Source: Verrucomicrobiaceae bacterium
Lineage (GTDB): Bacteria; Verrucomicrobiota; Verrucomicrobiia; Verrucomicrobiales; Verrucomicrobiaceae
Assembly (NCBI GenBank): GCA_016713035.1
Contig: JADJPW010000003.1
Location: 62,001 to 126,000 of the forward strand
Direction of reading: 5' to 3'
Length of the DNA: 64,000 nucleotides
Shown: positions 26,515 to 35,603 of the stretch, piece after piece
Layout: every line of letters begins with the position of its first letter
How positions within the stretch are numbered: position 1 is the stretch's first letter
Made by a program: the position numbers and the translations under genes
The notes under the pieces: model-generated
The model's input: only the letters and a program-made list of their open reading frames with translations
Told to the model about the DNA's origin: nothing
Database searches by the model: none

Positions 26515-27342
26515 ATGTCTCCTTCTGGTTTCCTCCTCCTTACTCGCCTAGCGCTTCGCACTGCTTTCGCTGCTCTGGCTTCCCTCTGCCTCCTCCTGCT
26601 CGTTCTGGCGGCGCCCTCTTCCTCACAGGCCCAAAACGGCTACTACGCCGCTGGCAACTACACCGCCGCTCAGACTCAGGCTGCTTATCAAGCCCAGCAA
26701 CAGGCTTATGCCCAGAACCAGGCCGCTTGGGCTGCCTACCACCGCCAGCAGCAGGCTTATGCCCAGAACCAAGCCGCTTGGGCTGCTTACCATGCCCAGC
26801 AGGCCGCTGCGGGCCGTGCCCCTCGTCAGCAGCAGGCTGCTCCGCGTGCGGTCGCTGTGGCTCCACGCCAGGCGGCTCCCGCTCCTCGTGCCGCTGCGGC
26901 TCCACAGGCTGCTATCGGCGGTGGTGGCTCTTCCTCGATCCGGTTTGATGGTCGTTTTGCGTCACTCGCTTCCGGTGCTCCTGCGGCGGTGCAGCATGCG
27001 GTGTATGCGGCTAATAAGATTCAGAACAAGCCCTACCTGCGTGGCGGTGGCCATGCCAGCGTGGAAGACAGTGCTTATGATTGCAGTGGCAGCGTCAGCT
27101 ATGTGCTGATCAAAGCGGGGCTGTTGCGTGCGCCTTTGGCCAGCGGTGCTTTCATGAACTATGGTGAAGCGGGTCAGGGCCGCTTCATCACGGTGTGGGT
27201 GAAGCCAGGGGAGCATGTGTTCATGACGATCTGCGGACTGCGCATGGACACCAGCGGTGGTAGCGTGGGCGAGGGCCCGAGATGGCGTGTGAAGAGCCGC
27301 AGCATGGCTGGCTTCGTTGCTCGTCATCCTGCTGGCCTTTAA
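26515..27342 (+). CDS. Secreted NlpC/P60-like protein with Ala/Gln-rich N-terminal repeats
   Basis: A 275-aa exported protein. A long signal sequence (LASLCLLLLVLAAPSSSQA) precedes a low-complexity region in which a 17-residue unit, AQQQAYAQNQAAWAAYH, occurs twice with one change, followed by an Ala/Pro/Arg stretch. The C-terminal 120 residues resemble an NlpC/P60 endopeptidase: Cys in YDCSGSVSYVL as nucleophile, and GEHVFM supplying the His, as in the family's GHV strand. Substrate would be peptidoglycan stem peptides. The core is short and divergent, so catalytic competence is not certain. The Gln/Tyr-rich repeats could be a wall- or surface-contact region. Confidence 0.65.
   Translation: MSPSGFLLLTRLALRTAFAALASLCLLLLVLAAPSSSQAQNGYYAAGNYTAAQTQAAYQAQQQAYAQNQAAWAAYHRQQQAYAQNQAAWAAYHAQQAAAGRAPRQQQAAPRAVAVAPRQAAPAPRAAAAPQAAIGGGGSSSIRFDGRFASLASGAPAAVQHAVYAANKIQNKPYLRGGGHASVEDSAYDCSGSVSYVLIKAGLLRAPLASGAFMNYGEAGQGRFITVWVKPGEHVFMTICGLRMDTSGGSVGEGPRWRVKSRSMAGFVARHPAGL
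26692..26793 (+). repeat. 51-bp coding tandem repeat (two units)
   Basis: Two adjacent 51-bp units at 26692-26742 and 26743-26793 encode the 17-residue Gln/Ala repeat of the NlpC/P60-like protein. They differ at a handful of bases, mostly synonymous, so the amino acid sequence has been kept while third positions drift. Confidence 0.85.
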
Positions 27343-27626
27343 TTCTCACTTTTGTGACTCGATTCTCACTCTCGAAGCGAACGAACGAACCGGGAATGCG
27401 AATCAGAGGAGCGGGATCGGGGCAAAGCGGTGCCTGGGACGCGGAAAAGGGTGCGGAAGGTGCCGAAAAGGGCCTCAAAGCGGGCCAAAACAGCGATCAC
27501 AGGCCAAAATGGACCGATGAGAATTGGGAGTCGCTCTCACGGTTGTGAGGCATGCTTGCCCATTTTTGCGAAGGATGGCCTAAAAGGTCGATTTTGGCCT
27601 CAAACCGTGGTTTTGTAAGCAGCGGC

Positions 27627-28943
27627 TTATTTGCGGAAAAGGCCGAGTACTGCGCTGGTCATGGCGCGGACGCCGGTTTCGATGCTGGGGGCTGGCACTG
27701 GCTGAAAGAGTGGGGAGTGCAGCGAGGGCAGCGATGTGGCTTTTTCCTTCGCTTGGAGGACGGCTCGCGGATCTTGGGTGCCGAGCCAGAACATGCAAAG
27801 GGGGACTTTTTCTTTGGTGAGGCCGTATTCGGCGAAGTCTTCTGCGCCCATGACGGGCTCGCGGGTGAGGACGTTGTCGGGGCCGATTTCGCTGCCGATG
27901 TAGCCGCGCACGGCGGTGCAAAGGGCGGGCTGGTTGTAGAGGGCGGGAGTTTGGTCATCGGAGACGATGACTTCGGGCATTTTGGCGGCGGGCATGCCGG
28001 CGGATTCTGCCTGGGCACGGACGATGCGCTTGATGGAGTCGATGAGGTGCTGGCGGGTTTCTGCTTTGTAGCTGCGGAGGGTGAGCTGGAGGCGGACTTC
28101 GTCGCTGATGATGTTGCTTTTGGTGCCGCCGTGGATGCTGCCGACGGTGACGACGGCGGGATCTCCGGGACGGACCTCGCGGCTGACGATGGTTTGTAAG
28201 GCGAGGACGATCTGTGCGGCGAGGACGATGGGGTCTTTGCTGAGGTGGGGCATGGAGCCATGACCGCCGACGCCTTTGACGATGATTTCGACCGTATCGA
28301 CATTGGCGAGGGCGTAGCCTTCGACGATGCCGATGGTGCCGTGGGGCATGTCGGAGGCGCAGTGGAGGGCGATGGCTTTGTCTGGGCGTGGAAATTTCTC
28401 AAAGAGGCCCGCGCGGAGCATGAGGCGGGCTCCGAGCACGCGTTCTTCGGCGGGTTGACCAATCATGACGAGGGTGCCGCTCCAGCGGCGCTTCATTTTG
28501 GCCAAGACACGGGCGGTGCCGATGAAGGTGGCCATGTGGATGTCATGCCCGCAGGCGTGCATGACACCGACTTCGCGCCCGAGGTCGTCCTTGACGGTTT
28601 TTTTGCTGGCGTAGTCGGTGCCGGTCTGCTCGGTGACGGGGAGGGCATCGAGGTCGGTGCGAACGAGAATGACGGGGCCATCGCCATTTTTTAGGACGCC
28701 GACAAGGCCATGGCCGCCGACTTTTTCGGTCACTTGGAGTCCGGCGCTGCGGAGCTCGCTGGCGATGCGGGTGGAGGTTTCGACCTCGTGCATGGAGAGC
28801 TCTGGATTGGCGTGGAGCTCTTTGTAGAGGCTGATGAGGCTGGGGAGCTCTGCCTGGACCTGGGCGGAAAGCTCCTGGGCGAATGGGGTCGATGCGGGTG
28901 CGAGCAAGAGGAGAGCGGCGAGGGCTGGGGTGAGCGATTTCAT
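27627..28943 (-). CDS. Exported M20-family metallo-amidohydrolase
   Basis: The 438-aa product has a signal peptide (LAALLLLAPASTPFA) and the M20D peptidase/amidohydrolase layout. Seen: HANPELSMHE, the RTDLDALPV strand, the metal-binding HACGHDIHMA (Cys and His), the PAEE catalytic Glu, HCASDMPHG and the final metal ligand region MGAEDFAEYG. Relatives cleave N-acyl amino acids, hippurate or amino-acid conjugates. An exported copy with a leader is less usual and suggests periplasmic scavenging. The start ATG 28943 fits the signal peptide. Downstream, 27343-27626 holds no gene, only GC-rich spacer. Confidence 0.9.
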   Translation of the reverse strand: MKSLTPALAALLLLAPASTPFAQELSAQVQAELPSLISLYKELHANPELSMHEVETSTRIASELRSAGLQVTEKVGGHGLVGVLKNGDGPVILVRTDLDALPVTEQTGTDYASKKTVKDDLGREVGVMHACGHDIHMATFIGTARVLAKMKRRWSGTLVMIGQPAEERVLGARLMLRAGLFEKFPRPDKAIALHCASDMPHGTIGIVEGYALANVDTVEIIVKGVGGHGSMPHLSKDPIVLAAQIVLALQTIVSREVRPGDPAVVTVGSIHGGTKSNIISDEVRLQLTLRSYKAETRQHLIDSIKRIVRAQAESAGMPAAKMPEVIVSDDQTPALYNQPALCTAVRGYIGSEIGPDNVLTREPVMGAEDFAEYGLTKEKVPLCMFWLGTQDPRAVLQAKEKATSLPSLHSPLFQPVPAPSIETGVRAMTSAVLGLFRK

Positions 28944-29070
28944 GGCAGTAGGTGCAGTGGCTCAAACGGGGGTTCTGGTGCTTGATCTTGCCTCTTGCTC
29001 GGAATCTCTGGCCTCTGAGTGCAAAGGGTAATGGGAAGAGGAGTTGACGAGGGGCGGGCGGCGGCGCACG

Positions 29071-29077
29071 AAGGAGG
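29071..29077 (+). promoter_or_regulatory. Shine-Dalgarno sequence for eboE
   Basis: AAGGAGG lies just upstream of ATG 29082. It supports that start over an upstream in-frame one at 29019. It is one of the few strong ribosome binding sites I can see in this window. Confidence 0.75.
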
Positions 29078-29081
29078 TCTT

Positions 29082-30254
29082 ATGCTTTTAAATCATGGCA
29101 TCCATCTGGGTTACTGCACGAATATCCACCGCGGCGAGACGTGGGAGGAGACGTGGCGCGGGCTGCGTGAGCATACGCTGCGGGTGAAGGAGCGTGTGAG
29201 CGGGGGGAAGCCCTATGGCATCGGTCTGCGGCTGAGTGAGCAGGCGGCGCGGGAGCTAGCGGCTCCGGGGCGGCTGGATGAGTTCCGCGCCTGGCTGGAT
29301 GCGAATGGTTGCTATGTTTTTACGATCAATGGTTTCCCCTACGGGGCTTTTCACGGCACGCGGGTGAAGGAGCAGGTGTTTAAGCCGGATTGGGCCAGTG
29401 GTGAGCGCTTGGAGTACACGAAGTTGCTTTTTGATCTGCTGGGAAAGCTGCTGCCACCGGGGGTGAGCGGGAGTGTGAGCACGCTACCGGCCTCGCATAA
29501 GACTTTTCATCCTGGGGCGGAGGAGCTGGAGGCGATTTTTCAGAATCTACGTCTGTGCCGCGAGCATATCGAGCGGGTGGCGGAGGCGAGTGGGCATGAT
29601 TTGCACCTGGGGCTGGAGCCGGAGCCGCTAGGGCTGTTTGAGACGAGCGGGGAGACGCTGAAGTTCTTTGGGCTGTATCTTGATCGGCATCCGCAGGATC
29701 GGGATTTCTTCCGCTTTGTGGGTCTGAATTACGATACGTGCCATTTGGCGATCGAGTTCGAGGAGGCAAAGGCGGCGCTGGATCGTGTGACGGGTGCGGG
29801 TATCCGACTGAGTAAGCTGCATTTCAGCTCTGCGCTGAAGCTACGGCCGACGCCGGAGCTGATCGCGAAGCTGCGGGGCTTTGATGAGCCGGTGTATTTT
29901 CATCAAGTGATCGCGAGCTATGGTGAGGAGGAGCCGCTGCGGAGATTCAAGGATCTGCCGGATGCGCTTTCTTTTGCAGAGGCGAATCCTGGGATGCTAG
30001 GGGAGGAGTGGCGGGTGCATTTCCACATCCCGATCCATGCGCAGCCTGGGGGCGGTTTTGATAGCACGCGGGATCACCTGCTGGGGGCGATGGATTGGCT
30101 GGCGAAGCATCCGACGAAGTGCCAGCACATCGAGATGGAGACCTATACCTGGGAGGTGCTGCCGCAGGAGCTACGCAGTGGTGATGTGGTGGATCAACTG
30201 GTGCGTGAGTATGACTGGACGCTGGCGGAGATGCGCGGCCGCGGTCTCGCGTGA
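29082..30254 (+). CDS. eboE: EboE-like TIM-barrel protein (metabolite traffic protein EboE)
   Basis: The 390-aa protein begins MLLNHGIHLGYCTNIHRGETW and has GIGLRLSEQAARELA, FTINGFPYGAFHG, LGLEPEPLGLFE, GLNYDTCHLAIEFE and HFHIPIHAQ, the ordered His/Glu/Asp motifs of EboE, a xylose-isomerase-like TIM barrel. In cyanobacteria and Bacteroidetes, eboABCDEF operons are implicated in moving a metabolite to the periplasm, for example a scytonemin precursor. None of the partners (EboA, a TatD-like EboB, a UbiA-like EboC, EboD, a phosphodiesterase EboF) is adjacent here, so it is an orphan copy or the rest lies elsewhere. Its own reaction is unknown. The start is fixed by the strong ribosome binding site. 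Confidence 0.82.
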   Translation: MLLNHGIHLGYCTNIHRGETWEETWRGLREHTLRVKERVSGGKPYGIGLRLSEQAARELAAPGRLDEFRAWLDANGCYVFTINGFPYGAFHGTRVKEQVFKPDWASGERLEYTKLLFDLLGKLLPPGVSGSVSTLPASHKTFHPGAEELEAIFQNLRLCREHIERVAEASGHDLHLGLEPEPLGLFETSGETLKFFGLYLDRHPQDRDFFRFVGLNYDTCHLAIEFEEAKAALDRVTGAGIRLSKLHFSSALKLRPTPELIAKLRGFDEPVYFHQVIASYGEEEPLRRFKDLPDALSFAEANPGMLGEEWRVHFHIPIHAQPGGGFDSTRDHLLGAMDWLAKHPTKCQHIEMETYTWEVLPQELRSGDVVDQLVREYDWTLAEMRGRGLA

Positions 30255-30261
30255 GTTTTTG

Positions 30262-31688
30262 TTATAAACCGAGGCCGATGGCGCGGCGGGTGTCCTCCAG
30301 CAGGCGGATGAAGCGTGTGCGCTCGTCGCTGGTGGCGGAGTTTTTCGCTCGGCGGGCGAGATCGAGCACGAGATCGTGATCGAGGTGGCCGACCTGCTCT
30401 GCGCCACGCATGAGGAGGCCGAAGCCGATGACGGCGGATTCAAAGACGAAGTCGTCGCGGGCGTTTTCGAGGGTGTAGCCACGATCGAGGACTTGGAGGC
30501 GGCTGCTGTCGAAGGGGCCGACGGCCTGGGTGGTGAAGCGTGCACCAAAGACGGAGACGCTGGCGATTTGGCGGCCTGTTTTGCTGTTGATGTCGCTTTT
30601 GCTGTTGGGCTGGAATTCGTACCAAATGATCTGGGTGCCTGCGCTGCTGAGGTCTGCGGCGGGGAGGTGACGCTCACTGAGGAGGCGGTATTGTTTTACG
30701 CTGAGGGGGTCAAAGGAGATGCTGACGGGATAGGAGGCGTTCTTGGCGGTGGTGACGGCGCTTTGATTGGAGGGGAGCTGGATGACGATGCGGAGGAGGC
30801 GGTGGTCTGGGTTCCAGGGGCAGGTGGCGATTTCGGATTTCCAGGAATGGATGAGTAGCTCGGGGGATTTGGTGACGGTGGAGGCGGTTTTGGCGTCTGT
30901 GAGGAGGGGGGCGGCGAGGGCGGTGGGATCTCGCGGCGGGCTGGGGGCCTTGATGAGTGCAGGGCGGAGACTGAATTGACCAGCAGGCTGCTTGGTGGTG
31001 CTGGCGAAGGTGCTGCTGGCTCCTGCGGGCGTGCTGAAGCCGAGTTCTGGCACGGTTGGGGCCTGAGGGGCAGGTTGGGTGATTTCAGGCTTCGCGGCGA
31101 TGATGGGCTTGGTGGGCGATTGGGCTGCTGGAGGGGCTTTGGGGGCTGTTTCGGCGACTAAAACGGGTTTTGGGGCCGGATTGGCTGCTGGGGCCAAAAT
31201 GGGCGTTGGGAGGGGTTTCGGTGTTTGGACGAGTTTGGGGTATTTTCGGCCTGGGGGGCTGTTTGGACTGGGGCGGGAGGATTCGCGGCAGCCTGAGGGG
31301 CGGCATCGGGCATGTTTTTGCCGAGGAAGAAGGCTGCTCCGGTGAGGGTGAGGACAGCGGCGGCTTTCATCATGCCGCCGAGGACGGTCCAGAGGACTCC
31401 GGGCTGTTTGCCACGTGAGGCGGGTGTGGTGGCGCGGCGGGGCATCATGGGCTGCACCATGCGCGGGAGATGGGCGGGGTGGAGGACGGCGTGACGCTGC
31501 TCGAGGGTGAGGCGTGAGGTGGGGATGGGGGCAGTGTGGCGCAGGGCATCGGTGACGGCTTCGATCTGCTCCATTTCATGGGCTGAGGGGCTGTCGTGCT
31601 GGAATTGCGCACGGACTTCATGGGCCTGGGGGCCGTCGAGTTCACCGAGGATGTAGGCGGTGAGATTGGGATTGTCGTGCGGGTTCAT
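30262..31688 (-). pseudogene. Anti-sigma-like membrane protein with YfbK-like C-terminal domain, one frameshift
   Basis: From ATG 31688 the protein begins with a zinc-free anti-sigma-like N terminus (LTAYILGELDGPQAHEVRAQF), then a membrane segment (AAAVLTLTGAAFFLG) and a Pro/Ala linker. The linker changes frame near 31235 within a C/A-rich stretch; in the second frame it continues KLVQTPKPLPTPI...APKPVLVAETAP and reaches a C-terminal domain with RLLRIVIQLPS, VSISFDPLSVKQYRLL and IIWYEFQP, resembling the C-terminal domain (DUF3520) of YfbK-type VWA proteins, but no VWA domain is present. ATG 31688 overlaps the stop of the sigma gene as ATGA, so translation is coupled. It probably binds the sigma factor at the membrane. 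Confidence 0.7.
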
Positions 31689-32236
31689 TTCGAGAGAGAG
31701 GGATGCGTTTCGGAGAGGTCTTGGCTCAGGATCTCGCGCAGTTTCTTGATGGCGTGATGCATGATGAAGCCGACGTTGCCGGTGGTGAGGCCGGTGATGT
31801 CGGCGATTTCCTGGTAGGAGCAGTCGTGGAGGAATTTGAGACGGATGATTTCGCGCTGGTTGGGGCGGAGCTGATCGACGCAGTGCCAGACGCCTTCGCA
31901 TTGCTCACGCTGGATGGCACTTTGGCGAGGATCGGGCTCGTGGGAGGGCTCGGCTTCGAGGATGGCGTCTTCGCCAAGGTCGATGCGCTGTTCTTTACGG
32001 AGGATGTCGAGGGCGCGGTTCCGACAGACGGTGTAGAGCCAGGATTTGAGGTTGTCGCGGACTTTGGCGGGCTCGGTGAGGTAGAGGCGCAGCAGGGAGT
32101 CCTGCACGACGTCGCGCCCCCGGTCGATGTCTCCCCCGAGGATGCCAGCGGCGTAGGCGATGAGCTGCGTTTCATATTGGTCGAGTGCTCGACGCACCAA
32201 AACGGAGGCTTCATCCTGGTCGTGTTGGGCGGGCAT
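31685..32236 (-). CDS. ECF-type RNA polymerase sigma factor
   Basis: The 183-aa protein has sigma region 2 (YAAGILGGDIDRGRDVVQDS, LLRLY, SWLYTVCRNRALDILRKE) and region 4 (LRPNQREIIRLKFLHDCSYQ, EIADITGLTTGNVGFIMHHA). This is the layout of ECF (group IV) sigma factors. Its stop overlaps the start of the anti-sigma-like gene by ATGA, the usual arrangement for an ECF/anti-sigma pair, and it starts about 220 bases from a divergent membrane-protein gene. It is likely autoregulated, but no consensus ECF promoter was found upstream. Confidence 0.92.
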   Translation of the reverse strand: MPAQHDQDEASVLVRRALDQYETQLIAYAAGILGGDIDRGRDVVQDSLLRLYLTEPAKVRDNLKSWLYTVCRNRALDILRKEQRIDLGEDAILEAEPSHEPDPRQSAIQREQCEGVWHCVDQLRPNQREIIRLKFLHDCSYQEIADITGLTTGNVGFIMHHAIKKLREILSQDLSETHPSLSK

Positions 32237-32458
32237 GTGGTGTGTTCGGCGGGTGGAACGGGCTGGCGGGGTGGTAAATTAGGCTGTGGTGGTATTTTTA
32301 GCAAAGGATGCGGTGTTTTGAGCCGATCTGGGGAGCTGGGGTGGGTGATGTGGCGGAAAGAATGGCGGAAAAATGGAACTGCGTGATGATGGGGATGAGC
32401 AAAGTGAGTGCTGTCTCCGTCTGTGAGTGAGACTGCATAACTGAAACCCGAAACAGCC

Positions 32459-33754
32459 ATGAATACCTCCCCTTCCCTACTTCTCCGCGTGCTGGTGCTG
32501 CCGTGCGTGCTGGCTTTTGCCTCGCTGAGTGTGGCGCAGGAGCCTGCGGGCCTGCTGGATGATCCTGTGAAGGCTGCTGCGGCTGCGGCGGGGATTTCCA
32601 GCCCGAATCAGAGTGGTCTGCTGCTGCCTGGCGTGTCGCTGGCAGAGGGTATCAGTGAGATCACTGGGGTAGCGGTGAGTCCGCTGCTGGGGGTGAGCGT
32701 GGTGGGTGCGTGGACATGGTGGCGCACGGAGGAGAGTCTGCGTGGGCGGCTGCCGTGGTATTGTGACCCACGTGTGTGGGGTGCTGGGCTGGGGCTGATC
32801 GCGCTGTGCCTGATGAAGGATGTGCTGGGGGCTTTTGTGCCTGCTTTGGCAAAGAAGCCACTGGACTGGGTGGAGCTATTTGAGAACAAGGCGAGTGCGC
32901 TGGTGGCTAGTGCGGGCTTTGTGCCACTGGTGGCGCTGGCGATGTCCCAAGTGGATCGTATTCAGCGTGATGCAGGCGCTGTGTCTGGGACGGCGATGCT
33001 GCCTGTGGCGTCGATGCTGGATGCAGGTGTGCATACGCCATGGATCAGCATCCCTGTGGCTGTGGCTGCCTTTGGTGTGGTGTGGCTGAGTTCGCACGCG
33101 ATCAATGTGCTGATTGCTTTTTCGCCCTTTGGGCTGGTGGATACTGGACTGAAGCTGCTGAAGCTGGGCATTCTGGCGCTGGTGGCTGGTAGTGCGGCGC
33201 TGAGTCCGGTGCTGGGTGCTGCGGTGTCCCTAGTGCTGATCGCTATCGCGGTGCTGATGGCTGGCTGGTCGCTGCGTCTGGCTGTCTTTGGCATGCTGAT
33301 GGGGCGTGATATGATCCTCGATCCCCATGCGGATAGAGAATCGATCAGGAGCGATGGAGCGAAGGGCTTCCTCGCACGACGTATCGACGGTGTGCCTGTG
33401 CGTACTCTGGGCCGTGTGGAGACAGATGAGCTGGGACGCACCCGCTTTAGCTGGCGGAGCTGGTTCTTCGGCATGCGCCGCAGTATCCCGCTGGAAGAGA
33501 GTGGATTGGTACTCTGCAAAGGGGTGGTGAGCCCTACTTTGGCCATGCGTGAGGAGGGGATGCGCCCTCGTGGGCTGGTGACGCTGCTGCCACGCTATTG
33601 CGGCTGCGAGGCTGCGCTGGCGGAGCAATTCGGCGTGCATGAGGTGCTGGACAATGCGCTGGTGCGTGGTTTTAAGGCCGCGAGGCAATGGGTAGGTGAT
33701 GTGCTAGCCGAAGGGATGAGCCGCATGAATGAGTCGGTGGTGATGCGAGCCTGA
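32459..33754 (+). CDS. Hypothetical exported multi-pass membrane protein
   Basis: The family is not recognised. The 431-aa protein begins with a signal peptide (VLVLPCVLAFASLSVA), then a luminal or periplasmic stretch, and about six hydrophobic segments (near residues 65-80, 100-120, 145-160, 195-215, 230-250 and 255-275). The last third is soluble and contains a Cys-Gly-Cys (YCGCEAA). It starts 222 bases from the divergent ECF sigma gene and ends 24 bases before a histidine kinase, so it may be part of the two-component operon. A DUF4126-like relation was considered but not supported. Its role is unknown. Confidence 0.7.
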   Translation: MNTSPSLLLRVLVLPCVLAFASLSVAQEPAGLLDDPVKAAAAAAGISSPNQSGLLLPGVSLAEGISEITGVAVSPLLGVSVVGAWTWWRTEESLRGRLPWYCDPRVWGAGLGLIALCLMKDVLGAFVPALAKKPLDWVELFENKASALVASAGFVPLVALAMSQVDRIQRDAGAVSGTAMLPVASMLDAGVHTPWISIPVAVAAFGVVWLSSHAINVLIAFSPFGLVDTGLKLLKLGILALVAGSAALSPVLGAAVSLVLIAIAVLMAGWSLRLAVFGMLMGRDMILDPHADRESIRSDGAKGFLARRIDGVPVRTLGRVETDELGRTRFSWRSWFFGMRRSIPLEESGLVLCKGVVSPTLAMREEGMRPRGLVTLLPRYCGCEAALAEQFGVHEVLDNALVRGFKAARQWVGDVLAEGMSRMNESVVMRA

Positions 33755-33778
33755 GAAAAAGAGTGATTCGCAGCCAGA

Positions 33779-34891
33779 ATGCGTCCAGAATGGGGCATGC
33801 AGCAAGTCGTCACCCCCACGATCCAACAACCTGCCGAGAGAGCAGGTGAGTGGCCGTGGACTAGGCTGGGGCAACGAATGACGCAGGCCATGCGGAGACA
33901 AAAGCCTGCTCTAGTGGCCTTTTGCACCGCACTGCTGACCGTAGCGATGGGGTGGCTCGATCACCAAACTACCTGGGAGGTGAGCTTATTCGTCTTTTAC
34001 GCTGTGCCGGTAATCATCGCTGTCTGGTGGGCGGGGTCTGCGGCTGGCATTTTCATCACCATCCTCAGCGGGGTCATCTGGTGGCTGGCGAATCTGGAGA
34101 CGCATCCTTATGAAACGATGCTGGGATATCTTTGGGCCACCCTGAGTCGAGTCGTCTTTTTTGCCGTCGTGGGCTACGCCGCCACCTCCGTGCGCAACAA
34201 ACAGGAAGCTGATGCCGCACGCATCCAGGCACTGGAGGAGCGCCGCCAACTGGAGGCAGACATCGTCGCCGTCAGTGAACATGAGCAGCAGCGCATCGGG
34301 CAGGATCTGCATGATGGTCTCTGTCAACACCTCGCGGCCATCGGCCTAGCAGCTCGCTCACTTGCCGATGATCTGCGCACCCAACATCTCACGTCTGCCC
34401 AGGATGCAGAATTGATCCAGCAGTCCATCTATGAAGCCGTGCGTGAAGCACGAGGCATGGCACGCGGTATTTTCCCCGTGCATGTGGATCATCACGGACT
34501 GGCCGTAGCCCTCAGTGATTTAGCGGCAAACACGACACGACTTACCGGCATCCAAATCGAAGTGACCGAGGAGGGAGAAACTCAAATCTCTCCACCCGAG
34601 GCCGCCATGCACCTCTACCGAATCGCCCAAGAAGCAGTGGCCAACGCCGTTCGACATGGCGGCGCACAAGAAGTCAAAATACACCTCCAAGGCGAGCCCG
34701 GATTCATTTTGTTGGATGTAGTGGACAACGGCAAAGGTATTCAAATCGATCAACAGTCTGGCCCACAACAGGGCATGGGATTGCGCACCATGCGCTATCG
34801 GGCGCAAATGATGGGAGCAGCTTTTCAGATCAATAATCTCCCCACAAGAGGAACTCATATCCGCTGCGCAGTGCCAGTGACGCGGGTATAA
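33779..34891 (+). CDS. Membrane-associated sensor histidine kinase (NarL-type, HisKA_3)
   Basis: The 370-aa kinase has three or four N-terminal membrane helices (about residues 44-137), a short coiled coil (ADAARIQALEERRQLEADIV), an HisKA_3 dimerisation domain with the phosphoacceptor His178 in QRIGQDLHDGLCQHL, and an HATPase domain with N box IAQEAVANAVRHG, VVDNGKGI and GMGLRTMRYRAQMMGA. It autophosphorylates and passes phosphate to the response regulator that follows 31 bases later. There is no periplasmic sensor domain, so it may sense a membrane signal or the upstream membrane protein. ATG 33779 is used; a nearby ATG at 33797 is possible. Confidence 0.9.
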   Translation: MRPEWGMQQVVTPTIQQPAERAGEWPWTRLGQRMTQAMRRQKPALVAFCTALLTVAMGWLDHQTTWEVSLFVFYAVPVIIAVWWAGSAAGIFITILSGVIWWLANLETHPYETMLGYLWATLSRVVFFAVVGYAATSVRNKQEADAARIQALEERRQLEADIVAVSEHEQQRIGQDLHDGLCQHLAAIGLAARSLADDLRTQHLTSAQDAELIQQSIYEAVREARGMARGIFPVHVDHHGLAVALSDLAANTTRLTGIQIEVTEEGETQISPPEAAMHLYRIAQEAVANAVRHGGAQEVKIHLQGEPGFILLDVVDNGKGIQIDQQSGPQQGMGLRTMRYRAQMMGAAFQINNLPTRGTHIRCAVPVTRV

Positions 34892-34922
34892 CCATCACCC
34901 ATCACTATACTACACTCCTCCC

Positions 34923-35603
34923 ATGACGACGCCATCATCTCACCCCTCCCACAGAATCCTTCTTGTGGAGGATCACCCCATGTTTCGCGAGCACCTCGGC
35001 CAAATCCTCAAAAAGGAACTCGGAGTGACCATCTGCGGAGAAGCCGATAATGTGAAAGATGCCTGGGCACTCATCGAATCGCAAAAACCCGACATCGCCA
35101 TCGTGGACATCACGCTGCGTGGTGGAGCCAGTGGGCTCGAGCTCCTCAAAGAAATCAAAGCGCACGATCTCAATACTGCCGTACTCATCCTCTCCATGCA
35201 CGATGAAGATCTTTACGCCGAGAGAGCGTTGCGAGCTGGAGCCAGAGGCTACATCACTAAAAATGAAGCCTCCTCAGAGGTCGTCAATGCCGTGCGTCGC
35301 GTCCTCCAAGGCGAGGTTTATGCCAGTCAACACGTCACCTCACGCATGCTCCAGCGAGTCACCGCCTCCAACAGACGTCACGGCACAGAACTCTCAGGTC
35401 TCGAAACCCTCGCGGATCGTGAATTGGAGGTGTTTCAAATGCTAGGCCAAGGCAAAAGCACCAAAGAAATCGCACAAGCCATCCACCTCGGTGAATCTAC
35501 CATCGAAACCTACCGCGCTCGAATCAAAGACAAGCTCCAGCTTCGCAGCGCAGCGGAGCTCTATCTCCGCGCTGGTCAGTGGGTGCGCGATCACGGAGCT
35601 TAA
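34923..35603 (+). CDS. NarL/FixJ-family response regulator
   Basis: The 226-aa protein has a receiver domain (ILLVEDHPMFREHL, AIVDITLRGGASGLEL with phosphoacceptor Asp62, ARGYITKNE) and a LuxR-type DNA-binding domain (LADRELEVFQMLGQGKSTKE, then IAQAIHLGESTIETYRARIK). It is the partner of the preceding histidine kinase. The target promoters are unknown. Its stop TAA overlaps the stop of the convergent transposase-domain gene in a palindromic CTTAAG. Confidence 0.94.
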   Translation: MTTPSSHPSHRILLVEDHPMFREHLGQILKKELGVTICGEADNVKDAWALIESQKPDIAIVDITLRGGASGLELLKEIKAHDLNTAVLILSMHDEDLYAERALRAGARGYITKNEASSEVVNAVRRVLQGEVYASQHVTSRMLQRVTASNRRHGTELSGLETLADRELEVFQMLGQGKSTKEIAQAIHLGESTIETYRARIKDKLQLRSAAELYLRAGQWVRDHGA

